Below, piece after piece: positions 42,071 through 52,100 of a stretch of 55,182 bases of DNA. Within the stretch, counting starts at the first letter, position 1. Each line of letters begins with the position of its first letter. The stretch lies in assembly GCA_964411425.1 (NCBI GenBank), contig CAYPKW010000013.1, positions 1-55,182 of the forward strand, written 5' to 3'. Source of the DNA: CAYPKW01 sp964411425. Its GTDB lineage: Bacteria; Pseudomonadota; Alphaproteobacteria; Dongiales; Dongiaceae. A program made the translations under genes and the position numbers. The notes beneath the pieces were generated by a model that saw nothing but the letters and a program-made list of their open reading frames with translations, was not told where the DNA came from and made no database searches.

Positions 42071-42719
42071 ATGACCACGATGCCCAAGCCCAAGCGCGCC
42101 AACAGCCGCGCCGCCGTGCTCGGTACTAAGCAAGCCGACCTGCGCCGCGACATCGCCACACGGTTCAGCGCCGATCGCCAGCCCGGGCCAGAGCGTCGCA
42201 GCGGCGGCCCCCCTATCGGTACCGGCGCTAAGGTGCCGTACAGCGACGAACTAGGAGCCCGCATCTGTGCGATGCTCACGGCCGGCTACAGCCTGTCCGA
42301 GATCGCCACCTTCAAGGGTATGCCATCGGCGCACGCAATCCGGCACTGGGCGTGCTGGCCTGAAAAATATCCCGTGTTCGCCTCTGCCTACTCGCGCGCG
42401 CGCGGCCTACGCCGAGGCCCTGGTGGAGCGGATCGTCGAAGTCGCCGAGCAAGCGACTGATAGGGACAGCGCCCAAGCGGCTCGGGTCAAGGTCGATGCG
42501 TATAAGTGGGTGGCGAGCAAGCTCCACCCCCAGCGGTACGGCGACCAGCTCAACCTCAACCTCGCCGGCGGGCCCGGCACGACGCCGATTCCGCTGGCAC
42601 CGCCGGCGCGGCTCGGAACGCTAATCGGCAACGCCGTGGCGGCCGCCCACGCCGCGCTGCTACAGAGCGCCGAACCACAACCCGTGGTAATCGAGGCCGA
42701 TGCTGCGCCGCCGAAGTAG
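42071..42719 (+). pseudogene. Phage terminase small subunit, frameshifted
   Basis: Reading from the ATG at 42071, the first frame gives YSDELGARICAMLTAGYSLS, EIATFKGMPSAHAIRHWACW and YPVFASAYSRAR. At about 42402 the sense passes to the next frame, with YAEALVERIVEVAEQATDRD, ARVKVDAYKWVASKLHPQRY and GDQLNLNL. Together they match the terminase small-subunit family, which recognises phage DNA for packaging. The shift falls in a (CG)n run, TCGCGCGCGCGCGG, so slippage or a sequencing error could cause it. The two frames together would give about 215 residues. Confidence 0.75.
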
Positions 42720-43106
42720 GGCTAAGCCCTTGACTTCGCTCGATACTGAGATTCGCATACGCGTTATTATGGAAAATCGCTTCGCTCGCAGGAGCGAGCG
42801 CAGCACCAGGGCGAGGGGCGCCTCGACGAGCAGCATCTCGACGCCGGCGACGTGATCGACAGGCACCGAGGCCCGCGCCAGCCCCTCGAGCTCGGCCCGG
42901 CTCGACAGAACCGACCCGCCCTCGAGCTCGACGCCGGCGCCCAGACCACGAGGCCGAGCATAATGCGGCGACGAGGGACCCGCTCCTCGACGCACGATCG
43001 ACATTCCGACGCCAACGATGCGTCGCCGGAGAGGCAAATTCGATGTACGGACCTGTCTACCTCACCCTGCTCGCATAATTTCCGTTTGATTTCCGGATTT
43101 CCGCGG

Positions 43107-43132
43107 GCGGATTATTCCCTGGGAAAATCCGC
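43107..43132. repeat. Hairpin in AT-rich segment, first
   Basis: GCGGATT...AATCCGC arms enclose TTCCC/GGGAA, giving a stem of about 12 bp with one mismatch and a tiny loop. It is followed after 10 bp by a second hairpin. Confidence 0.55.
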
Positions 43133-43142
43133 TGACAATTCC

Positions 43143-43163
43143 GCGCGAATTTTTAATTCGCGC
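43143..43163. repeat. Hairpin in AT-rich segment, second
   Basis: GCGCGAATT and AATTCGCGC form a perfect 9-bp stem around TTT. Three TTTCCG repeats lie just upstream at about 43078-43102. Confidence 0.6.
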
Positions 43164-43435
43164 ATAAAGCGATTTTTCGGCCGGTGGAATTTCTGCGCTT
43201 GCTGGCGGGGTCCCATTGCGAGCTTGTGACGGGCCCCCTCCTCCTGCGGCCTGTGTTTCCGCGGCGGGTACCGGATGGCACCTGGTGGTACCGGCCATTT
43301 TTCGCCTGGCGCTCGTCGACGTGGCGGTTCCGGGCGCAAAAATGGGGTGCCTGGGCCGATAAGGACGGGATGGGGGACCAAGGGGCGGCCAAGCCCGCTC
43401 ACCGCTGGGCCTCGGGCGAAAAAGGGCAACCGATC

Positions 43436-43732
43436 ATGTCGATCCCCCCGAACGGAGTGGATCTCACCGACTCGAACCGGCGCGAGGTCGAGAACGTTCT
43501 GACATAGGCCTTGGCGGCGGCGCGCAACGGCAAGATCGAGCACGTCCTCATCCTCGGCCTGGGCAGCGGCAACACGCTGCATCGCTGGTCGAGCAGGAAC
43601 GCGATGAGCGTCCAGATGGTGGGCTTGGTCGACATGGTGAAGCTCGACATCGAGCTGCTTCTCATGGACCGCAAGACGGCGCCGGAAGCCTCGCAGCAGG
43701 AAGCCAGCTCGCCGGCGCCGCCCGCGCCATGA
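43436..43732 (+). pseudogene. Small element gene interrupted by an amber codon
   Basis: From the ATG at 43436 the frame reads MSIPPNGVDLTDSNRREVEN, then VLT and a TAG at 43505. Without changing frame it continues ALAAARNGKIEHVLILGLG, SGNTLHRWSSRNAMSVQMV and on to TGA at 43730, which overlaps the ParB start (ATGA). Both halves look like one small soluble phage-type protein of about 98 residues. The stop is either a mutation or suppressed. Function unknown. Confidence 0.6.
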
Positions 43733-43953
43733 AAATCGGCAAGATCAGGATCGGCAAGCGGTGCCGGCGCGATCTCGGAGACATCAACGGGCTCGCGGCC
43801 AGCATCGAGAGCGTCGGGCTGTTGCATCCCGTCGTCGTGCGGCCGGACGGCCTGTTGATCGCCGGGCAGCGTCGACTGCAGGCGTGCCGGAAGCTCGGCT
43901 GGCGAGACGTGCCGGCAACCGTCATCGATCTGCAGGCCGTCGTGCGGGGCGAG
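43729..43953 (+). pseudogene. ParB-like N-terminal domain, truncated
   Basis: The first 75 codons read like a ParB/Srx-type nuclease domain: DINGLAASIESVGLLHPVVV, GLLIAGQRRLQACRKLGW (the GxRRxxA-type box) and ATVIDLQAVVRGE. At VVRGE, where ParB proteins normally continue into an HTH domain, the sequence passes in frame into an IS256 transposase. The ParB HTH part is lost. The start overlaps the preceding gene by 4 bp. Confidence 0.8.
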
Positions 43954-45047
43954 GCGGCCGATGCGCTCGGCCGCGGCTACTACGCCCGCGGCGCCGCCCC
44001 CGGGTCTGGGTATCGCAACGGCTGCCGGACGGGGCGGCTGAAGAGTGCGGAGGGGGCGATCGAGTACAGCGCGCCGCAGGTTGCCGATCGCACCGAGCCG
44101 TTCCGCTCGCGCATTCGGGAGCTCCTGGGGAGCCGAACGGAGGAGTTGGAGGCGCTGGCGATCGAGATGTACGCGCGGGGCTTGAGTACGCGGGACATCG
44201 AGGCGCTGTTCGCCGACGCGAACGGCAAGTCGCTATTGAGCCGGACGGCGGTGAGCGAGATCACCGAGCGGCTGTGGGCCGAGTACGAGGCCTTCGCCGG
44301 CCGGGACCTGTCCGAGTTCGAGGTCGTCTACCTGTTCATCGACGGCATCGCCGAGCGGCTGCATCTGGGCCAACCGCGCGAGGCGGTGCTGGCGGCCTGG
44401 GGCGTCCTGGCGGACGGCAAGAGGGCGCTGCTGCATCTCGCCCCCGGCACCAAGGAGGACACGGCGAGCTGCAAGGAGTTCTTCCAGAGCCTGCCCCTGC
44501 GAAAGCAGGGGACATGCGCCGGCGCTGCCTGGCGCACAAGATGCGCAACCTGCTGAGCAAGGTGCCGGAGGATCTGTGGCCGGAGTTCAAGGCCCGCGCC
44601 CAGGCCTGCTATCAGGCGGCCTCGCCGGCGCTGGCGCGCCTGTTGCGCGACGACATCGTGGCGACCTATGGCAGCGAGCTGCCGAGCGCGGTCGCCTGCC
44701 TCGACGACGACTTCGAGGCGTGCATCGCGCATCTCACGTTCCCGCTGGCGCACCGGCGGGCCGTGCGGACGACGAACCTGCTCGAGCGGCTGTTCGGCGA
44801 GGAGCGCCGACGCACCAAGGTGATCCCGCATGCCTTCGGCGAGCGCGCCGTCTTGAAGCTGATGTACGCCGCGCTCATCCGCGCCGCCGAACGTTGGCGC
44901 GGCCTCAAGATGACCGAGTTCGAGCGCCGTCAACTGAAGGCCACGCGCGACGATCTCGACCGCGCTCACGCCGAGCGAACCGCCCCAGCGGTGAGCCGAA
45001 CCGTCACCGCATCCCCAACTCGTTTATCCAGCAAGAACCGGACTTGA
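43954..45047 (+). mobile_element. IS256-family transposase remnant
   Basis: Beginning ALGRGYYARG, the frame carries GRLKSAEGAIEYSAPQVADR, TEELEALAIEMYARGLSTRD and VVYLFIDGIAERLHLGQPRE (first catalytic Asp), to KEDTASCKEFFQ. At 44490 the order breaks: the block that normally holds the second catalytic Asp is missing and a hairpin sits there (44494-44511). The rest continues in another frame as CLAHKMRNLLSKVPEDLWPE, TTNLLERLFGEERRRTKVIP and RISSKN-like LSSKNRT. The N-terminus of the transposase is also absent, replaced by ParB. The element cannot transpose by itself. Confidence 0.88.
44494..44511 (+). repeat. GAAA-tetraloop hairpin at the IS256 deletion point
   Basis: CCCCTGC-GAAA-GCAGGGG is a perfect 7-bp stem with a GAAA loop. 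It sits exactly where roughly 40-60 codons of the transposase are missing, so it may be an inserted repeat or the scar of the deletion. Confidence 0.7.
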
Positions 45048-45218
45048 CCATGCTCGAAGGCATTTGTGGGCAAAGTCGGGTATCGCTGCGCTTCGCTCTG
45101 GCAGCGGGGGCCCGGAACGACTACTATGACGCTCGAAAACCCGGTCATCCGAGGAATGTCGGTTAAGTCGTCAATGAACTATTCCGAGGCAGCACCTCGC
45201 CCAGTTAGGAGCATGTAA

Positions 45219-45359
45219 ATGAGCAAGGGTCAAAAACGAGGCAATCGTGAGCCTAAGAAGCCCAAGCAGACGAAACAGAAAATCGCCGTCTCAGTAGTTA
45301 CCTCATCGACAGCCCAGGCCAAACCGGACGCTTTGGCGCCCGGCAAAAAGAAGTGGTAG
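45219..45359 (+). CDS. Lys-rich small protein, 46 residues
   Basis: The frame MSKGQKRGNREPKKPKQTKQ continues with KIAVSVVTSSTAQAKPDALA and PGKKKW. TAGGAG precedes the ATG at 45219. A small basic protein with this MSKGQxRGNxExKKPK opening is, from memory, common in Proteobacteria as an uncharacterised protein. It lies between two transposase remnants and appears intact. The high Lys/Arg content suggests nucleic-acid binding, but this is only a guess. Confidence 0.6.
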   Translation: MSKGQKRGNREPKKPKQTKQKIAVSVVTSSTAQAKPDALAPGKKKW

Positions 45360-45658
45360 CTCGACGTACGAGCGACCCAACGTTGCACCTCATGCTTTGG
45401 CAGACACGAATGGCTTTCACCGAGGGTCTCCGTCGCCATTCGCCTCGTCATATGGCGAGACCTGGTGCGGGCCAGCGCAGCGGCTGAGAGCCGCGAAAAC
45501 TCGCGAAAGTCAAACGCACCGCATTCCGCGCCAAGCGCCGCGCCGGGAGCGTCGAAGCAATAGATTACTTGGCCGCTTCATCTCGCACCGAGAGGACTCC
45601 CAAATTGACAACCGCCGCAACCGTCACGCTCACGCCAGCAGAAGAGTTGGGCGCTGAA

Positions 45659-45783
45659 GTTCACGCCCCGCTTCATCGGTGAGGTTTACAACTCCCGCAG
45701 GCTCCACTCCGCGCTCGGATATCTGAGCCCGGCCCAGTTCGAGGATCAGCACGCCCGGCAAACAGTCAAATCCGCCGCCTGAA
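45659..45783 (+). pseudogene. IS3-family transposase C-terminal remnant
   Basis: The frame reads FTPRFIGEVYNSRRLHSALG, YLSPAQFEDQHARQTVKSAA and stop. This is the typical end of an IS3-family OrfB (the YNxxRLHSALGY box with the last catalytic-domain helix). The rest of the element is absent upstream. The sequence after the stop, around CCTGACTCTGACCACT at 45826, may be its terminal repeat. Confidence 0.85.
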
Positions 45784-46166
45784 TCTGTCCGGTACCAGGG
45801 GCGCACTCCAATCGGCGTCCACGCCTGACTCTGACCACTTTTGGTACAGTGGCTTTGTTGCGGTGGATTCAAAGCGATGATCCCGCAGCGCGCGGCCTCG
45901 ATGCGCCCGACAATAAGGCTGCCAGCATAAGAACGGACCTCGCTAAGAAGAGCGCATGGCGTGTGATCCGCGGAAAGGGACGCCATTTCGCCCGATGGAT
46001 GCGCCCTGCACCAAAAGTGAGTCAGAGCCACCGTTGCACGCCGATTCACACAAATTTGTGTTAACGTGGGAGAAGAAGCCGTCGAGGTCGGTGAGCACCC
46101 CGATTCGCTGACCGCAACTGAGCCTGTAGGCTCAACGCGCACACAACGCGCAGCAGAAAGGTCCAT
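45784..46166. other. Control region upstream of the glucan synthase
   Basis: The left part looks like IS debris: GGCTTTGTTGC at about 45851 resembles an IS5-type end. The right part should hold the promoter of the glucan synthase gene. It contains a perfect 14-bp palindrome, ACACAAATTTGTGT, at 46048-46061. I see no gene. Confidence 0.45.
46048..46061. promoter_or_regulatory. 14-bp palindrome, candidate operator
   Basis: ACACAAATTTGTGT is perfectly symmetric and lies about 105 bp before the glucan synthase start, in an otherwise GC-rich stretch. This fits an operator for a dimeric repressor or activator; no regulator gene is nearby. Confidence 0.4.
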
Positions 46167-49100
46167 TTGAGAACGCTCATCCGCCTCGCCTTCGGGCGCG
46201 CGCCGTCGGCGTCACCCTGGGACAATCGAGAGACCATTCGCGAAGAGCTCCTCAGCGTCGAGCGCCTCGAGGAGCACGCGCGGAGCCTTGCAGTCGCTCA
46301 GCCGGTGAGACCGAAGCTTGCCAAGGGCCATCCGCTGGCGGGTCGGCTCGCCGACAACGCAGCGGTGCTGCTCGACGCTTATCGCACGATCGCCAAGGCG
46401 ATCGACGAGGGACACGCGATCACCCCAGCGGCGGAATGGCTGATCGACAACTTTCATCTCGTCGAGAGGCAGATCCGCGAGATCCGCTCCGATCTGCCAC
46501 ACGGCTATTACCGGCAACTCCCCAAGCTCGCCGATGGGCCATTCGCGGGATATCCGCGCGTGCTCGGCGTGGCTTGGGCCTTCGTCGCTCACACCGACAG
46601 CCGCTTCGACCCCGGCATGCTGTGCCGCTACGTAGGGGCCTACCAGGAGGTCCAGCCGCTGACGATCGGCGAACTCTGGGCGGTTGCGATCACATTGCGG
46701 ATCGTGCTCGTCGAAAACCTCAGGCGCATCGCCGCGCTGATCGTCCACAGTAGCACCGCACGGCAGGAGGCGGACGGTCTCGCCGACCGTTTGTTGGGTG
46801 TGGGCGGGCGCACCGCCGAACCGGTGGCGGTGGTATTCGCGGATCACGAGCGCGCGCCGCTGCCGGGGGCGCTCGCAGTCCAACTGGTGCACAGACTGCA
46901 CGACCAGGATCCCAGAACTATCCCTGCGCTGACCTGGCTCGACGAGCGTCTGGCGGCGCAGGGAACGACGACCGATGCGGTCGTGCACGACGAACATCAG
47001 AGGCAGGGTGCCGCGACTGTCACAATGCGCAACATCATCACGAGCATGCGCCTGACCTCTGACATCGATTGGACGGAGCTGTTCGAGCGCATCAGCCTCG
47101 TCGACAAAGTACTTGCAGCCAGCAACAGCTTTCCGGACATGGATTTCCCGACGCGCAATCTCTACCGCAGCGCCATCGAGGAACTGGCGCGCGGTTCGAA
47201 CCGCACGGAACTCGACATCGCGCGCAGCGCCGTTCTGGCAGCAAAGCGAACCGGGTCTGCAGACGCGGGCGCGGAGGAAAGTCGCCGGGGCGATCCGGGC
47301 TATCATCTCCTCGCCGGGGGACGCCGTGCATTCGAAGGGGCGGTCGGCTTCCAGCCACCACTCCACAGTTGGCTCGGACACTTGAACCGAGCACTCGGCA
47401 TTGGCGGCTACGTGAGCGCCATCGCCGCCGTCGCCGCGGTTCTTCTCGCGTTACCGCTGTTCGCCCTGGCTGCGGCGGGGCTCGGCGGGGCATGGCTGAG
47501 CCTGCTCGGCGCTCTGGGTGCGATCCCCGCCATCGACGCGGCGGTCGCGCTGGTGAACCGCGGCGTGACGCGGGGCTTCGGCGCGACGCTTCTGCCCGCT
47601 TTGGAACTTCGCAATGGTGTTCCCTCGCATCTGCGCACGCTCGTCGCGGTGCCGACGCTGCTCACGACACGCGAGACTATCGAAGAGCAGGTCGAGCGGC
47701 TGGAGATCCACCACCTCGCGAGCCTGGAAGGCGACCTCCATTTCGCGCTGCTATCAGATTGGGTCGATGCCGCGACCGAGCACGTCGCGGGTGACGGGGC
47801 TCTCCTTGCGGCTGCAGTGGAGGGCATCGCTCGGCTCAACCGGCGCCACGGCCCGGCGCCCGGCGGCCAACGCTTCCTGCTGCTCCACCGCCGGCGGGTT
47901 TGGAACGCAGGCGAGGGGCGATGGATGGGCTGGGAGCGCAAGCGCGGCAAGCTTCACGAACTGAACCAGCTCCTGCGCGGCGCGGCCGACACCACGTTCC
48001 TGAGCCTCAACGGGCAGCCGCCCACCGTGGCCGCGGATGTCCGCTACGTCATCACGCTCGACGCCGACACGAAGCTGCCGCGCGACACGGTCCGTCGGCT
48101 GATCGGGAAGATGGCGCATCCGCTCAACCGGCCCCGCTTCGACGCAGTCGCCGGCAGGGTCGTGGAAGGCCATGCGATGTTGCAGCCGCGCGTCACGCCG
48201 TCGCTGCCCATCGGCCGCGAGGGCTCGCTCTTCCAGCGCGTCTTCTCCAGCGTGGGTGGTATCGACCCCTACGCCTCCGCCGTCTCCGACGTGTACCAGG
48301 ATCTGTTCGGCGAAGGCTCCTATACCGGCAAGGGCATCTACGACGTCGACGCTTTCGAGGCTGCTCTCACCGGCCGAGTGCCGGACTCGACGCTCCTTAG
48401 TCACGATCTGTTCGAGGGCGTCTTCGCCCGCGCCGGACTCGCCTCCGATGTCGAGGTCGTAGACGAGTTCCCTGCCCGCTACGACGTCGCCGCCCTCCGC
48501 CACCACCGCTGGGCAAGAGGCGACTGGCAGCTCGTGCCGTGGATCTTCGGTCTTGCACCGACCACCGCTACCAGTATGGCGGGCGGCGCCATGCCGGCGA
48601 TCGGCCGCTGGAAGATGATCGACAATCTGCGGCGGACGCTGTCGGCGCCGGCAGCCGTTCTCGCCTTGCTGGCCGGATGGACGTTGCCGTTCGATGCCGC
48701 GGTCCTCTGGACCGTCTTCGTCCTGTCGACGATCATGCTTCCCACCTTCATCCCCGTCATCGGCGCCATCGTGCCGCGGCGCGCCGGGATCACCCCCCGC
48801 AGCCATCTCGGCGCGCTCGGCACCGATTTCCGCCTCGCTTTAACCCAGTCGGCTCTGCTGGTCACCTTTCTCGCGCACCAGGCATGGTTGATGGGAGATG
48901 CGATCGGACGGACCCTGGTCCGGCTGCTCGTTACCCGCCGGCATCTGCTCGAATGGGTCCAGGCGGCTCAAGCGACGATCGGTCCTCAGCTCGACTTTTT
49001 CGGCTTCTATCGTCGGATGGCCGGCGCGATCATCATCGGCGTTGCGGCAGCGGTCGTCGCCTCGCTTTGGGGGCACGTGGCGTGGCCCCTGGCGGTGCCG

Positions 49101-52100
49101 TTCGCAGCGCTTTGGATCGCCTCGCCGGTCGTCGCGCGCTGGGCAAGCCTGTCTCCCCTCGTCGCAGGCCGGCTGTCTGTGTCGGACGCCGACGCTCGCG
49201 CCTTGCGGCTGACCGCGCGCCGGACCTGGCGGTTCTTCGAGAGCTTCGTGACGCCGGCCGATCACATGTTGCCGCCAGACAATTTCCAGGAAGACCCGGT
49301 GCCGGCGCTCACCCATCGGACCTCGCCGACCAATCTCGGCCTCTATCTCCTATCGGTAGTGAGCGCCCGCGACTTCGGATGGATAGGAACCATCGAGGCG
49401 ATCGAGCGGCTGGAGGCGACGCTCGCGACCATGAGCGGCCTCGCGCGCTTCCGTGGCCATTTCTACAACTGGTACGACACGCGGGATCTGCGGCCGCTCG
49501 ATCCCCAGTACGTCTCCTCCGTGGACAGCGGCAACCTGGCCGGGCACCTAATCGCACTCGCCAATGCATGCCGGGAGTGGCGCGGTCTGCCCCTCGCGGA
49601 TTTGCGGCGTCTTGCCGGTATCGGAGATGCGCTCGAGCTTATCCGCGATGAGGCGGACCACCAGCGCGATGGACGGCGAACACAGACGGTGACCTGGCAT
49701 CAGTTCGACGACGCGCACGCCCTGCTCGTTGCCGGCGTGCGACGAGCGCCCGTGGACGGTGAGGTTATCACAGAACGGTTCGCGGGGCTTGCCGCTCAGT
49801 CCGAGACTATGGCCGATATCGCTCGCGCGCTCGCGATTGAACGGGGCGACGATATCGGCGCCGACATGCTGTTCTGGGCGGAGGCGACACGGAGTTCGAT
49901 CGAGACCCACCGCCGTGATCTCGGTCAGTCGGCGGACGCAGCCACCTCTGTGGAGGCGCGCCTCACGGTCCTCGAAGAGACCGCTCGAGTGACGGCACTC
50001 GCAATGGACTTCGGCTTTCTGCTCGACAGCGACCGCAAGCTGCTCTCGATCGGCTACCGGGTGCCAGAAGGTGCGCTCGATCCGAGCTGCTACGATCTCC
50101 TCGCCTCCGAGGCGCGGCTCGCGAGCTTCATGGCGATCGCCAAGGGCGACGTCCCGGTGCGCCACTGGTTCCACCTCGGCCGCGCCGTTACGCCGGTCGC
50201 CCACGGCGCCGCGCTGATCTCCTGGTCCGGATCGATGTTCGAATATCTGATGCCGTCACTCGTCATGCGCGCGCCAGCCGGCAGCCTGATCGAGCGGACG
50301 AGCAGGCTGATCGTGCGCCGCCAGATCGACTATGGAGCCACGCTCGGCCTGCCCTGGGGGATATCTGAATCTGCCTACAACGCTCGTGACCTGGAATTCA
50401 CCTACCAATATTCGAATTTCGGGATCCCGGGTCTCGGGCTGAAGCGCGGCCTCGGGGAGAACGTCGTCGTCTCGCCCTATGCGACCGCACTTGCAGCGAT
50501 GGTCGATCCGCACGCCGCGGCCTGCAATTTCGCCCGGCTCGCCGACGCCGGCGCGCGCGGCCGCTACGGCTTCTATGAGGCCCTGGACTACACACCGATC
50601 CGGGTGCTGGCGGGCAATAGCCTCGCGATCGTGCGAGTCTTCATGGCGCACCATCAGGGCATGACGATCGTCGCCATCGCCAATGGGTTGCTGGATGGCG
50701 CGATGCGGGCGCGGTTCCATGCCGAACCTATCGTCCAGGCAACGGAATTGCTCCTGCAGGAGCGCACACCACGTGACGTGGCGATGGTCCGTCCCTGGGC
50801 AGCGGCGGTGAAGTCAGCTGCCAAGATCCGCGAGATCGAGCCACCCGGCAGCCGGCGGTTCACCACCGCGCACGGCGCGACGCCCGCCACGCACCTGCTC
50901 TCGAACGGACGCTATGCGGTGATGCTCACGGTCGCCGGCTCGGGCTACAGCCGTTGGCAGGATCTGTCTGTGACCAGGTGGCGCGAGGATGCCACATGCG
51001 ACGACTGGGGTTCCTACGTCTTCCTCAGAGACGTCCGCAGCGGCGATTTATGGTCGGCAGGCTTTCAGCCGAGCGGTGCAGAGCCCGACGACTACGACGT
51101 CGCGTTCAATGAAGGCCGCGCCGAGTTCACGCGCCGCGACGGAACGCTGACCACGACGTTGGAGGTGCTCGTCTCGGCGGAAGACGATGGCGAGGTCCGT
51201 CGCGTCTCGATCTCGAATTCCGGCAGCAGCGTGCGGGAGATCGAGGTCACCTCCTATGCCGAGCTCGTGCTGGCGCCCCAGGCCGCTGACGTCGCCCATC
51301 CGGCTTTTTCCAAGCTGTTCGTCGAGACCGAGTATCTCGCCGACGTCGGTGCCGTCCTGGCGACGCGGCGACGGCGTGCGCCGAACGAGCCCGAGATCTG
51401 GGCCGCGCACCTCGCCGTCGTCGACGGCGAAGCCGTGGGCAAGCCGGAGGTCGAAACCGACAGGGCCCGTTTCCTCGGCCGTGGCTGCGGTGTCCGAACG
51501 CCGATCGCGGTGATCGACGGTCGGCCGCTCTCGAACACGGTCGGCACAGTGCTCGATCCAGTCTTCGCCCTGCGCCGCCGCGTGCGTGTCGCACCCGGCG
51601 CAATCGTGCGCATCGCCTTCTGGACGTTGGTTGCGACATCCCGCGAGGCAATGCTCGACCTCATCGACAAGCATCTGGATATCACCGCCTTCGAGCGGGC
51701 GGCCACGTTGGCCTGGACCCAGGCGCAGGTGCAGCTCCATCACCTCGGCATCGATCCGGGCGAAGCGGGCCTGTTCCAGCGTCTGGCGGGACACCTGCTC
51801 TATACCGCACCGACGTTGCGCCCGTCCTCCGACACGATCCGGCGCGGCGGCGGCGGACAGCCGGGGCTCTGGACGCAGGGCATTTCCGGAGATCTGCCGA
51901 TCGTGCTCCTGCGCATCGACGACACCGAGAACCTAGCCATCGCGCACCAGCTGCTGCAGGCCCACGAATATTGGCGGATGAAGCAGCTCGCAGTCGATCT
52001 CGTAATCCTGAACGAGCACGCGTCCTCCTATGTCCAGGACCTTCAGATCGCGCTCGAGACCCTGGTCCGCACGAGCCAGTCGCGACCGCAGGTCGGAGTG

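Larger units (their letters stand above)
42720..43435. other. Non-coding or decayed stretch of the element
   Basis: No convincing gene is seen. A minus-strand frame (43037-42660, containing RASVPVDHVAGVEMLLVEAP) has protein-like parts but no recognised family. The sequence turns AT-rich at 43070-43180 and contains two adjacent hairpins, listed separately. TTGACT at 42730 could be a -35 box, but no good -10 box follows. Confidence 0.35.

Noticed and set aside
45826..45841. Link between the IS3-remnant end and the 97-bp repeats through the shared AGTGGTCAGA
   Set aside because: Only about 10 bp are shared and the next bases differ, so common origin is not supported.
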